Positions 1 to 6,172 of a stretch of DNA of 11,173 nucleotides are shown here, one piece after another. The stretch is taken from the NCBI GenBank assembly GCA_029287105.1, contig JARFRT010000574.1, positions 1 through 11,173 of the forward strand, read 5' to 3'. The translations under genes were made by a program, and so were the position numbers. The stretch's first letter is position 1. Each line of letters opens with the position of its first letter. Origin of the DNA: Akkermansiaceae bacterium. GTDB taxonomy: Bacteria; Verrucomicrobiota; Verrucomicrobiia; Verrucomicrobiales; Akkermansiaceae. The notes below the pieces were generated by a model. The model ran no database searches. It was not told the DNA's origin and was given only the letters and a program-made list of their open reading frames with translations.

Positions 1-584
1 CCCAAGAATGGCTCCAAATGGCATATGGCCAGATTGAAGAACTCTACTGGACCGAAGATAACGTCAATGAGGTTACCATCAGTCAGTATTTCCAGGAAAC
101 CATTGCCCGCTGTGCGTTTCTGACTTTCCGCGGCCCTCTCAAATACGCAGGTATTGTTGGAAACGCTTCAACAGAGGATATCCAGCGATTAGCCAAAATA
201 GGGGAATATCTTCTCATAGGTTATCATATCAAGGGAGACAACCTCGACCTCCAGCCCGACTCCGCCGCTTGGGGCAAAGTCGCCGGCGAAGACATCACAA
301 TCGGCCGCCGCACCCTACTCATCAATGAAGTCATCCAAGCTGCCACTCCGGAAGACCGCGCCTTGATAGAAAAAATAATTAGTGAGCGCACAGAAGACGA
401 AACAAAGAAACGTAAAGTCTATGAACTTATTTTCAAATATAAGATCATGAAAAAGGCTGAGAACTTGGCCGAGGAGTATAACGCACGCGCAAAGCAGGAA
501 ATCGACCAACTGGACATCTCCACATCACACCGCGAATTGCTGCATGATTTTTCAGATTACTGCACCATGACCCGTGCGATCTAA
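1..584 (+). CDS. Polyprenyl (trans-isoprenyl) diphosphate synthase, C-terminal part, 5' end outside window
   Basis: This is the C-terminal part of a trans-isoprenyl diphosphate synthase of the geranylgeranyl/polyprenyl type, which condenses isopentenyl diphosphate onto an allylic diphosphate. The frame is open to the left edge (first full codon at 3), so the ATG at 18 is almost certainly an internal Met. The reading enters in the conserved 'GQIEELYW' segment, which lies downstream of the first aspartate-rich motif in this family; that first motif is therefore missing here. The region of the second aspartate motif reads HIKGDNLDLQP where the family normally has a DDxxD core, so the first Asp is Gly. 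It is followed by the usual 'WGKVAGEDITIGRRTL', matching the GKxxGxDxxxGKRTL segment. The last 70 residues are helical and charged, and the gene ends normally. Base composition is patchy: 241-360 is GC-rich, 361-480 AT-rich. The product chain length cannot be inferred. Family call is fairly sure; activity is less sure because of the altered motif. Confidence 0.8.
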   Translation, partial: QEWLQMAYGQIEELYWTEDNVNEVTISQYFQETIARCAFLTFRGPLKYAGIVGNASTEDIQRLAKIGEYLLIGYHIKGDNLDLQPDSAAWGKVAGEDITIGRRTLLINEVIQAATPEDRALIEKIISERTEDETKKRKVYELIFKYKIMKKAENLAEEYNARAKQEIDQLDISTSHRELLHDFSDYCTMTRAI

Positions 585-599
585 CTCCACACAACAGGT

Positions 600-612
600 C
601 CGTTCAGAACGG
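600..612. repeat. Short perfect dyad CCGTTC-A-GAACGG
   Basis: A 13-bp sequence with two-fold symmetry (6 bp arms around one base) lies 16 bp after the prenyl synthase stop codon, in the 137-bp gap before the HAD-IB gene. The loop is too short for a full hairpin and no T-run follows, so it is not a terminator. It could be a protein-binding site or chance. I see no other convincing element in this gap. Confidence 0.25.
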
Positions 613-721
613 TCGACACGAACCCCGTCCAATCAATGATAGCGAGCCGTCGGAGGCAGCTTTCGATTCTCAACTGACCATTCTGTTTGCACTCCTACAG
701 AATCATGCAACTTTCTGCCAC

Positions 722-1486
722 GTGTACACCCACCAGAAATCCAAGGGAGAAAAAAATGGCTACGCCTTTTTCGATCTCGATCGAACCCTTATCCCGTGGG
801 ATACCCCATTGCTTTTCTGTAACTTCGTAATCAAGAGGATGCCACTCCGGCGACTGTATTTGCTGTTGTTCATCCCCCTGTGCCCCTTCGTGAAAATCGT
901 TACAGCACCGCGCATGAAACGAGTTTTCCTCAACTTTCTCTGGGGATTAAATGAAAAGCAACTCAATGAGCTTGCCCTGGAGTTTGTCGATCACCACTTC
1001 CCCCAGAGCTTCCACACTGAAATAATCAAGTTATTCGAAGAACAAAGGAAACTTGGGAAACTCACCGTCCTATGCTCCGCGAGCTACGAAATACTGGTGC
1101 AACCCATTGCTCAAAAACTTGGTTTCGATTGCTATTTTGGAACACGACTGAAAATAAACGGCCGCCTGAATCTGTTTCCCAAAACCCTCGGTAACACCAA
1201 CAAGGGAACCCATAAAATCCAGCGCATGCTCCCCATTTTCCCAGATGGATTCAATCCCTCTTCCGGAGACACCCTTCCTAATAGTCACGCCTATTCTGAT
1301 AACCACGCAGACGTACCCATGCTACTCCTGTGTGAGCACGCCAGTATCGTGAACCCCACCACCGAGCTCAGAGATATCGGAGAAAAGCACGGCTGGAGTG
1401 TCCACACCCCCCCTCGCCCTACCCAAGGCAAACGTAACTTTGCCATCGCCTGCCTGAAGCAGGGAATGGGGATCTTCCCAGAATGA
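722..1486 (+). CDS. HAD superfamily subfamily IB phosphatase (phosphoserine phosphatase-like)
   Basis: A cytoplasmic HAD phosphohydrolase of subfamily IB, the group that includes SerB-like phosphatases. Visible motifs, numbered from the GTG at 722: motif I 'FFDLDRTLI' with nucleophile D18 and acid/base D20; motif II Ser119 in 'VLCSAS'; motif III lysine, most likely K165 in 'NKGTHK'; motif IV 'YSDNHADVPML' with D193 and D197. The helical cap contains a strongly hydrophobic stretch at about residues 44-62, common in this subfamily's cap and not clear proof of a membrane segment. The substrate is unknown; the adjacent prenyl diphosphate synthase makes a lipid phosphate conceivable but this is only context. 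The start is doubtful: GTG 722 has no Shine-Dalgarno sequence, the frame is open well upstream without an ATG, and the best ribosome site (AAGGGAG at 743-749 before ATG 756) is in another frame. Family assignment is strong, 5' end weak. Confidence 0.82.
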   Translation: MYTHQKSKGEKNGYAFFDLDRTLIPWDTPLLFCNFVIKRMPLRRLYLLLFIPLCPFVKIVTAPRMKRVFLNFLWGLNEKQLNELALEFVDHHFPQSFHTEIIKLFEEQRKLGKLTVLCSASYEILVQPIAQKLGFDCYFGTRLKINGRLNLFPKTLGNTNKGTHKIQRMLPIFPDGFNPSSGDTLPNSHAYSDNHADVPMLLLCEHASIVNPTTELRDIGEKHGWSVHTPPRPTQGKRNFAIACLKQGMGIFPE

Positions 1487-1576
1487 GCTCAGGCCCGTGA
1501 TCCACGCGGCGATCGACTGTAATGCAAAATTCAAATTTATTCGGCAAGGCTCTGTAGGACGCTCAAGGGACAGTGC

Positions 1577-1594
1577 ACCCTGGCCATGCAGGGT
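1577..1594. repeat. Inverted repeat ACCCTG-N6-CAGGGT in the pssA leader
   Basis: A perfect 6-bp stem with a 6-nt loop lies about 90 bp upstream of pssA in the 196-bp gap 1487-1682. No T-run follows on either strand, so it is not a standard intrinsic terminator. The rest of the gap holds an AT-rich patch around 1528-1540 that could belong to a promoter, but I could not find convincing -35/-10 boxes. Confidence 0.25.
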
Positions 1595-1682
1595 AGTCTG
1601 ATCACATTTTCGGCTGTCTATTTCGCAGGAAATATGGTTCAAGCAGCCCAGCAGGGACAACGCCCCCCTACACCACCCACCT

Positions 1683-2507
1683 ATGTCTGACTCCAGTAAA
1701 GAACCCAAAATCTACCTCCTGCCGAACCTCATGACGGCCGGCAACCTCTGCTGTGGATTCTTCGCCGTGCTGACCATCTTCAAGGGGATGCAAATGGCCG
1801 AGTTCGCCGACGCCTATCCCTTTTATGAAAAAGCCATCCTGCTGATTTTCGGCTCCTGCCTGTTCGACCTGCTCGACGGCCGACTCGCCCGCATGGGAGG
1901 CCAGGAATCCCCGTTCGGTCAGGAATTTGACTCGCTCGCCGACGTCGTGTCCTTCGGTATGGCACCCGCCCTGCTGGTCTCCAAGGCCGTGCTTTTCAAC
2001 CTCGAGGGCCGCATCGGCTGGGCCATCGCCTTCATCTACCTGCTCTGCGGCGCCATGCGCCTGGCACGTTTCAATTGCCTCGCCAATATGCCCAAAAAAG
2101 AAGGCGAGTCGATGGACTTCCGCGGTATCCCCATCCCCATGGCCGCCGGCTTTATCGCCTCAGTCACCTTCCTGCTGATCTACTTCAGCAAAAACGACCA
2201 GGGCAGCGACCTCGGCCACTGGAACTACGTTCTCGGCGCCGCCATGCTCGGCCTCTCCGGACTGATGATCAGCAACGTCCGTTACCCCAGCTTTAAAAAA
2301 GTCGATTTCCAGACTCGCGGCACCCTCTGGGGCATCGTCTGCGGCGCCCTGCTCATCGTCCTGCTGATCAACGAGAATACCCGCTGGTACACCCCGACCG
2401 CCATTTTCTCCCTCTACCTCATCTACGGACTCATCCGCCCCTTACTCTCCAAACGCTGGCGGCGCAATTTCGAGCAAGCCATCGACGGCGACCAGGAAAA
2501 TAGTTAA
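1683..2507 (+). CDS. pssA: CDP-diacylglycerol--serine O-phosphatidyltransferase (phosphatidylserine synthase)
   Basis: An integral membrane enzyme that makes phosphatidylserine from CDP-diacylglycerol and L-serine, the first committed step toward phosphatidylethanolamine. The CDP-alcohol phosphatidyltransferase signature D-x2-D-G-x2-A-R-x8-G-x3-D-x3-D is complete: D62, D65, G66, A69, R70, G79, D83, D87, in 'FDLLDGRLARMGG' and 'GQEFDSLADVVSF'. The N-terminal 'YLLPNLMTAGNLCCGFF' and the 'RGIPIPMAAGF' segment are typical of bacterial PssA rather than of PgsA. Several hydrophobic helices (about residues 20-35, 50-62, 105-125, 148-167, 186-200, 211-226, 236-254) fit a multipass protein, and the C-terminus is charged. 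At 274 residues the length is normal for the Gram-positive/Bacteroidetes-like PssA class. The ATG at 1683 starts right before the conserved region; no Shine-Dalgarno sequence precedes it, only a C/A-rich leader. No phosphatidylserine decarboxylase gene is visible in the window. Confidence 0.92.
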   Translation: MSDSSKEPKIYLLPNLMTAGNLCCGFFAVLTIFKGMQMAEFADAYPFYEKAILLIFGSCLFDLLDGRLARMGGQESPFGQEFDSLADVVSFGMAPALLVSKAVLFNLEGRIGWAIAFIYLLCGAMRLARFNCLANMPKKEGESMDFRGIPIPMAAGFIASVTFLLIYFSKNDQGSDLGHWNYVLGAAMLGLSGLMISNVRYPSFKKVDFQTRGTLWGIVCGALLIVLLINENTRWYTPTAIFSLYLIYGLIRPLLSKRWRRNFEQAIDGDQENS

Positions 2508-2519
2508 GCTATCTTAACT
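2502..2519. repeat. 7-bp inverted repeat AGTTAAG-CTAT-CTTAACT overlapping the pssA stop codon
   Basis: A perfect inverted repeat whose left arm contains the pssA TAA stop (2505-2507). The 4-nt loop allows a hairpin, but it is AU-rich and not followed by a T-run, so it would be a weak RNA structure. It may be a fragment of a transcript end or a binding site for a regulator of the amidase gene. Confidence 0.3.
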
Positions 2520-2526
2520 TAACGGG

Positions 2527-2554
2527 TTGACTCTCCACGTGTTGCGGGTAATCT
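2527..2554 (+). promoter_or_regulatory. Possible sigma-70 type promoter for the amidase gene
   Basis: TTGACT at 2527-2532 matches five of six bases of the -35 consensus. TAATCT at 2549-2554, after a 16-bp spacer, matches only three of six bases of the -10 consensus. It lies 65 bp before the preferred amidase start at 2619. The good -35 box is the main support. The region also overlaps a hairpin, so the call is tentative. Confidence 0.25.
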
Positions 2555-2568
2555 CAGCCGAGTTACCC
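2546..2568 (+). terminator. Hairpin GGGTAA-T-CTC / GAG-TTACCC after pssA
   Basis: A 9-bp stem with one bulged T (2552) and a 4-nt loop (AGCC) lies 39 bp after the pssA stop. It is the strongest hairpin in the 111-bp gap. The following bases are C/T-rich and a TTTT run comes only at 2581-2584, 12 nt away, so this is not a canonical intrinsic terminator. It could instead act as an attenuator or an operator. Position between two genes on the same strand is the main argument. Confidence 0.3.
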
Positions 2569-2618
2569 CTCGCCCTCTCGTTTTGATCCCGATCCCGGAC
2601 CGCGCCCCTCGAGCCAGC

Positions 2619-3239
2619 ATGCACCGATCCCCCCGATGGATAGGCAAGCTGATACTAGTGCTCGCCTTCCTGATGGCGGCCACATGGCAGGCTCAGGCCC
2701 GAAAAATAGCACGGGTCGTGATCGACCCCGGCCACGGCGGCAAGGACAAGGGTGCCCACCGTGGCAGCACCTTTGAAAAGCACCTGACCCTCAACGTGGC
2801 CCGCCGGGTGGAAGCCCTGCTCAAGGCAAAGGGCATGCCCGTCACCATGACCCGCCGCAGCGATCGGTTCGTCTCGCTCACCAGCCGCGCAGCCATCGCC
2901 AACCGCTACAGCAATGCCGTCTTTGTCAGCATCCACTTCAACGCCCATACCGGCACCCGGCTCAAAGGGGTCGAAACCTACTACTACGGCGAACAGGGGA
3001 AGAAACTCGCCGCCCATGTCCACCTCCGCCTACTGAGCCGACTCAAACCGCGCAACGGCGACACCCGCCAGCGCAAAGACCTCGCCGTCCTCAACAAAAC
3101 CCGCTGCCCGGCCATCCTCGTCGAATGCGGATACATCAGTAACCACGCCGAACGCAAACGTATCCTCAGCTCGGACTACCAGTACAACTGCGCCAAGGCG
3201 ATCGTCGACGGCATCTGGGCTTACAAAACGTACCGCTAG
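2619..3239 (+). CDS. Secreted N-acetylmuramoyl-L-alanine amidase (Amidase_3, zinc-dependent)
   Basis: A periplasmic murein hydrolase that cleaves the bond between N-acetylmuramic acid and L-alanine of the stem peptide, acting in cell separation or wall turnover. With the ATG at 2619 the protein has 206 residues and starts with a textbook signal peptide: basic MHRSPRWIGK, hydrophobic LILVLAFLMAATW, then cleavage likely after AQA27. A TTG at 2583 in the same frame would add 12 residues before the signal peptide and is less likely. The catalytic domain carries the zinc ligands H39 in 'DPGHGG', E53 in 'STFEKHL' and H106 in 'SIHFNA', and the catalytic E169 in 'LVECGYISN'. There is no AMIN or LysM/SPOR domain, so it is a minimal single-domain amidase, unlike E. 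coli AmiC. It converges with mpl, 43 bp away, which recycles peptides such enzymes help to release. No Shine-Dalgarno sequence is evident. Confidence 0.9.
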   Translation: MHRSPRWIGKLILVLAFLMAATWQAQARKIARVVIDPGHGGKDKGAHRGSTFEKHLTLNVARRVEALLKAKGMPVTMTRRSDRFVSLTSRAAIANRYSNAVFVSIHFNAHTGTRLKGVETYYYGEQGKKLAAHVHLRLLSRLKPRNGDTRQRKDLAVLNKTRCPAILVECGYISNHAERKRILSSDYQYNCAKAIVDGIWAYKTYR

Positions 3240-3251
3240 TCAATGCGCGCA

Positions 3252-3266
3252 GAGGCAAGTCGCCTC
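3252..3266. terminator. Weak hairpin between convergent amidase and mpl genes
   Basis: GAGGC and GCCTC form a 5-bp stem with a 5-nt loop in the 43-bp gap between two convergent genes, where terminators are expected for both strands. Seven C residues follow instead of a T-run, so intrinsic termination is doubtful; it may only be an RNA 3'-end stabilising structure. Confidence 0.2.
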
Positions 3267-3282
3267 CCCCCCTGCACGAGCA

Positions 3283-4659
3283 CTACGCCAGCCGATCCAA
3301 GAGCTTCTGGTGGATGCCACCAAAACCACCGTTACTGAGCACAGCGACGGTGTCCCCCGCCTGGCCCTCCCTAGCCACGAGTTCGACGATGTCATCGACG
3401 CTCTCGCAGTACCAGCATGAGGTGCCGGACGCCTCGACATCACCCACAAGCTTCCCGGGATCAAGCCGATCCGCCTCCGCGACTTTTTCAGGGTTGGGAA
3501 CCGCGGGTACCACGGCGAGATCGGCCTTGCCGAGAGCCACCGCCAGCTCGTCCTGAAAAATATTGCGGCGTGTTGTGTTCGACCGCGGCTCGAAGATCAC
3601 CCAGATCCGGGAGCCCGGATACTGCTGGCGGAGACTGTCGATCGCGAGACCTATCGCGGTCGGGTGATGGGCGAAGTCATCGATGACCCTTATCCCACCC
3701 GCCACCCCGCGCACCTCCTGCCTGCGCGCAATGCCCCCGAAGGATAACAGGCCCTTCCGGATTTGATCGGGCGAAAACCCTGAAAACCGCGCCGCACACA
3801 CAGCCATGGCCGCATTGCGCACATTGAATTCCCCCGCCATCGGCAACGCATAGGTTTCCCCGTCCAGATCAAACGAGCTGATCTCCCTGCCATAATCAAT
3901 GCCCGTGATCCTCAAGTCACAGTGCGTACCAAGCCCGACCGTCTTGATCGGCGCCGGCGCTCCCGCGGACACCTCCATGCTGTGAACACAATCCCCGTTC
4001 ACAAAGGCGATCCCGTTACGCGGCACGACATTGAGAAGGCGCTTGAACGTGAGCTTGATTTCATCCAGGGAATCGTAGATATCAGCATGGTCAAACTCGA
4101 TGTTGTTGACGATGACCACCTCCGGCAAGTAGTGCAAAAACTTCGACCGTTTGTCAAAGAAGGCCGTGTCATACTCGTCACCTTCTAACACAACAAACTC
4201 GGAATCAGTAAACGCCGCGCCCTTTCCAAGATTGCGCGGAATACCTCCGATCATGTGACTGGGGTCAACACCGGCCGACTTCAACAACCAGGCTAACAAC
4301 GAACTCGTGGTCGTTTTGCCATGGGTGCCGGTCACGACAAGATTGCGCTTGCCGCGAAGAAAATGCTCCTTCAACACCTCGGGAAGCGAGACGTAGAGCA
4401 GCTTGCGCTCAAGCGCCGCCTCAGCCTCCTCATTACCGCGGCTGATGGCATTACCCACAACAATGACCTGCGCACTCTCCGGTATGTTACCCGCCTTGTA
4501 GCCTGGAAAAATCTCCACCCCCTGCTGTTCCAGAAAGGTGGACATCGGCGGGTAAATGTTTTCGTCTGATCCGGTGACCGTAAACCCTTTGGCTTGCATC
4601 GCGGCAGCCACCGAACCCATGGCCGTGCCGCAGATACCAATAAAATGAATGTGTTGCAT
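3283..4659 (-). CDS. mpl: UDP-N-acetylmuramate:L-alanyl-gamma-D-glutamyl-meso-diaminopimelate ligase
   Basis: A cytoplasmic Mur ligase of the peptidoglycan recycling pathway. It joins the recovered tripeptide L-Ala-gamma-D-Glu-meso-DAP to UDP-MurNAc using ATP, saving de novo synthesis by MurC, MurD and MurE. Visible features: N-terminal 'HIHFIGICGTAMGSVA' nucleotide-binding motif; ATP P-loop 'GTHGKTTT' at residues 111-118; the segment 'EGDEYDTAFFDKRSKFLHY' at about 159-177, which is characteristic of Mpl and distinguishes it from MurC; 'NNIEFDHADIY' at about 185-195; and 'DDFAHHPTAI' near 327-336 of the C-terminal domain. The 458-residue length is normal. It starts 53 bp after the stop of the HAD gene on the same strand, so the two probably form a transcription unit. 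There is no Shine-Dalgarno sequence before the ATG. The presence of Mpl implies DAP-containing peptidoglycan and peptide uptake or recycling. Assignment is confident. Confidence 0.95.
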   Translation of the reverse strand: MQHIHFIGICGTAMGSVAAAMQAKGFTVTGSDENIYPPMSTFLEQQGVEIFPGYKAGNIPESAQVIVVGNAISRGNEEAEAALERKLLYVSLPEVLKEHFLRGKRNLVVTGTHGKTTTSSLLAWLLKSAGVDPSHMIGGIPRNLGKGAAFTDSEFVVLEGDEYDTAFFDKRSKFLHYLPEVVIVNNIEFDHADIYDSLDEIKLTFKRLLNVVPRNGIAFVNGDCVHSMEVSAGAPAPIKTVGLGTHCDLRITGIDYGREISSFDLDGETYALPMAGEFNVRNAAMAVCAARFSGFSPDQIRKGLLSFGGIARRQEVRGVAGGIRVIDDFAHHPTAIGLAIDSLRQQYPGSRIWVIFEPRSNTTRRNIFQDELAVALGKADLAVVPAVPNPEKVAEADRLDPGKLVGDVEASGTSCWYCESVDDIVELVAREGQAGDTVAVLSNGGFGGIHQKLLDRLA

Positions 4660-4712
4660 GAAGTCGTACTCAGTTGGAAATATTAAGGATTCAAATCAAA
4701 TATTCCGACCCG

Positions 4713-5594
4713 CTAAAACCCGGGGGCCGAAACCGTGCCACCCTCGATTTCATCCGTGCGGCGGCGGAGAATGGCATCCGCGACTTCGCCCACCATCTGC
4801 TCTAACAGCAACCTCAGGTGACTCCCTTCTCGGTAGTCGGCGGGGGCGATGTGCTTGACCCGGTCGGCCTTGGCACAGAGCTGATAGCACTTGCGGAAAC
4901 TACCGCGGGTCGGATCCTCGGCGTTGTACACGGCAATGGCATTGCCCCCGTTTTTGCGCATCACCGTGAAACACGGCACATCGGTAGGCCCGTCACCCAC
5001 GTAAATCATGTTGGCAAAGGGGATCGGCCGAAGATCGGGTGCGAGATGATCATTCACATCCTCCTTGTAATCCAGCAGCCCCTTGTTGATCCGGAAAAGA
5101 TACTGGGTCTTGGTGGTGTGGGAAATGGTCCGCTTCGAGTAACGGATGTGCCCCTGGGCATCCTCACCGAACTCACACCCGTAAATCGCGCGGAAGTCAC
5201 CCGCGAGCCGGCTGCCGTCAAGCAGCGCCTTGAGCCCGGAGGAAACAATGTAGTACTCGATGGTAATGTCCTGGGCGTGATGCTCGTCACCAAGGCACTT
5301 GCCCCGCAACTCTTCAAAAATCCCGGGCACGCCGGGGAAAAAATACAGATTGGCACCCAGCTCGGTCAGCCGGGCATTCGACACCTGATCCATTTCCAGA
5401 TAGTCGAGAAGGCTCAGCATATATGCAAGCTCGCCATCCCACTCGTGCTCCTGCACGAGCGAGTTGCACTTTTTCCAGAAGGCCTCCGGGTTGATCCCGA
5501 ACTCGGGGAAAAGCACATCATCCTGCATGTAGCTCGGGCTCAGTGTCTGATCGTAATCAAATACGAGCGCGATGGTGTTTTGTGCGATGGCCAT
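4713..5594 (-). CDS. HAD-family hydrolase (PF12710-like), function unassigned
   Basis: A 293-residue cytoplasmic HAD-fold phosphatase candidate. Motifs from the chosen start: D13 and D15 in '[11 protein letters not shown]'; motif II Ser in 'YYIVSSG' (S118 or S119); probable motif III lysine K162 in '[13 protein letters not shown]'; motif IV '[12 protein letters not shown]' with D201 and D205. A large insert between residues 19 and 110 forms the cap that would select substrate. The ATG at 5594 was chosen because AAGGAG (5604-5609 on the complementary strand) sits 9 nt upstream, the clearest Shine-Dalgarno sequence in the window, and because a longer frame (to 5723) would run through a strong terminator. 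It precedes mpl by 53 bp and probably shares its transcript, so a role in sugar phosphate or murein recycling is conceivable but unproven. Conserved family members are usually annotated only as haloacid dehalogenase-like hydrolase. Confidence 0.82.
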   Translation of the reverse strand: MAIAQNTIALVFDYDQTLSPSYMQDDVLFPEFGINPEAFWKKCNSLVQEHEWDGELAYMLSLLDYLEMDQVSNARLTELGANLYFFPGVPGIFEELRGKCLGDEHHAQDITIEYYIVSSGLKALLDGSRLAGDFRAIYGCEFGEDAQGHIRYSKRTISHTTKTQYLFRINKGLLDYKEDVNDHLAPDLRPIPFANMIYVGDGPTDVPCFTVMRKNGGNAIAVYNAEDPTRGSFRKCYQLCAKADRVKHIAPADYREGSHLRLLLEQMVGEVADAILRRRTDEIEGGTVSAPGF

Positions 5595-5603
5595 GGTGTT
5601 AAG

Positions 5604-5609
5604 CTCCTT
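5604..5609 (-). promoter_or_regulatory. Strong Shine-Dalgarno sequence AAGGAG deciding the HAD start
   Basis: AAGGAG, with more purines just upstream (GGAGGAAGGAG overall), lies 9 nt before ATG 5594. It is exceptional because most other genes in this window lack any such site, which suggests this gene is translated more strongly or by a different initiation mode. Confidence 0.75.
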
Positions 5610-5659
5610 CCTCCGAGCTGCCCCCAGCAAACCAAGAGTACGGCGTAACCGCAAGCGTG

Positions 5660-5704
5660 AAAAAAACCGCACCCCCCTCCCCATCAGGAGGGAATGGCGC
5701 GGTT
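5660..5704 (-). terminator. Strong rho-independent terminator after the DUF1508 gene
   Basis: Read on the minus strand, AACCGC...GCGGTT forms the outer stem and CCCTCC...GGAGGG an inner stem, with a small internal loop, followed directly by a run of seven T (5666 down to 5660). It lies 33 bp after the stop of the DUF1508 gene and 66 bp before the HAD ATG. It should end the upstream transcript, so HAD and mpl need their own promoter in the short stretch 5595-5659, where I could not identify clear boxes. Confidence 0.85.
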
Positions 5705-5736
5705 GATACTCGGCCAGAGGCAATCGTTGCTACCAT

Positions 5737-6063
5737 TTAAGCGGTGAGGTCTTTGCACCCGCCATCGCAGTTCTTGCCAACCGAGGCGATCCCGTTTTTC
5801 AGGCCGCTCTCGGTTTTATACATCTGGCTCTGGCCGATGATCTGGCCATTGCTGGCTTTCAGCACGAAATACTGCTTACCATCGGTCGAATCCTTGATTT
5901 CGAATCTAGACTCATTCGTAGCGTTCCTTTTGACAGAGGCAACACCATTTTCGCAGCTGGCCTTGTCCTTGTAGGCCTGGCCGGTAAGGATGATCTCACC
6001 ATTGCCCGCCTTGAGACGGAAATGGAACTTCTGGGTCTTTTCACTTTGGTAGATTTCAAACAT
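5737..6063 (-). CDS. YegP-like protein with two DUF1508 repeats
   Basis: A small 108-residue protein of the UPF0339/YegP family, whose molecular function is not established. It consists of two tandem DUF1508 units: the first about residues 1-48, beginning 'MFEIYQSEKTQKFHFRLKAGNG', and the second about 53-100, beginning 'RFEIKDSTDGKQYFVLKASNG'. Each has the pattern F-E-I-x-F-x-LKAxNG-x-I-x-x-x-x-Y-x-x-x-x-x-x-x-NGIASV. The tail is 'GKNCDGGCKDLTA', with a Cys pair not typical of the family as I know it. The ATG at 6063 is preferred over a GTG at 6117, because a perfect -10 box lies between the two and the repeat starts exactly at 6063. The leader before the ATG is a C/A-rich 'CAACCAACCAACCC' sequence without a Shine-Dalgarno site. 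A strong terminator follows. No signal peptide is seen, so it is probably cytoplasmic. Confidence 0.85.
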   Translation of the reverse strand: MFEIYQSEKTQKFHFRLKAGNGEIILTGQAYKDKASCENGVASVKRNATNESRFEIKDSTDGKQYFVLKASNGQIIGQSQMYKTESGLKNGIASVGKNCDGGCKDLTA

Positions 6064-6094
6064 AATTGGGTTGGTTGGTTGATAGACGCCATCA

Positions 6095-6122
6095 ATTATA
6101 TCCGCAATACCGGACACTGCAA
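6095..6122 (-). promoter_or_regulatory. Sigma-70 type promoter for the DUF1508 gene
   Basis: On the minus strand a perfect TATAAT (6100 to 6095) is preceded after 16 bp by TTGCAG (6122 to 6117), a partial -35 match. Transcription would begin about 6088, giving a leader of about 25 nt before ATG 6063. The position agrees with the shorter start of the gene and with independent expression of DUF1508 apart from the upstream cyclophilin gene. Confidence 0.5.
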
Positions 6123-6172
6123 GCGATCAATCAAGCCCCCCAATGATCCTGTTTCCACTCCGCCAACTCGCA

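Noticed and set aside
18..20. ATG at 18 as the true start of the prenyl synthase gene
   Set aside because: The frame is open to the left edge and the following residues match an internal, not N-terminal, part of the family, so the gene is cut by the window.
4818..5648. Open frame of 276 codons on the plus strand opposite the HAD gene
   Set aside because: No family motif is visible, while the minus-strand frame has the complete HAD motif set and a Shine-Dalgarno sequence. It also crosses the terminator region at 5660 only by its length, with no sign of a real start.
5595..5723. Longer version of the HAD protein starting at 5723
   Set aside because: The extra residues are Arg/Leu-rich without family similarity and would be translated through the strong terminator stem; the Shine-Dalgarno site fits ATG 5594.
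6064..6117. Longer version of the DUF1508 protein starting at 6117
   Set aside because: The perfect TATAAT box at 6095-6100 would fall inside the coding sequence, and the repeat unit begins exactly at Met 6063.
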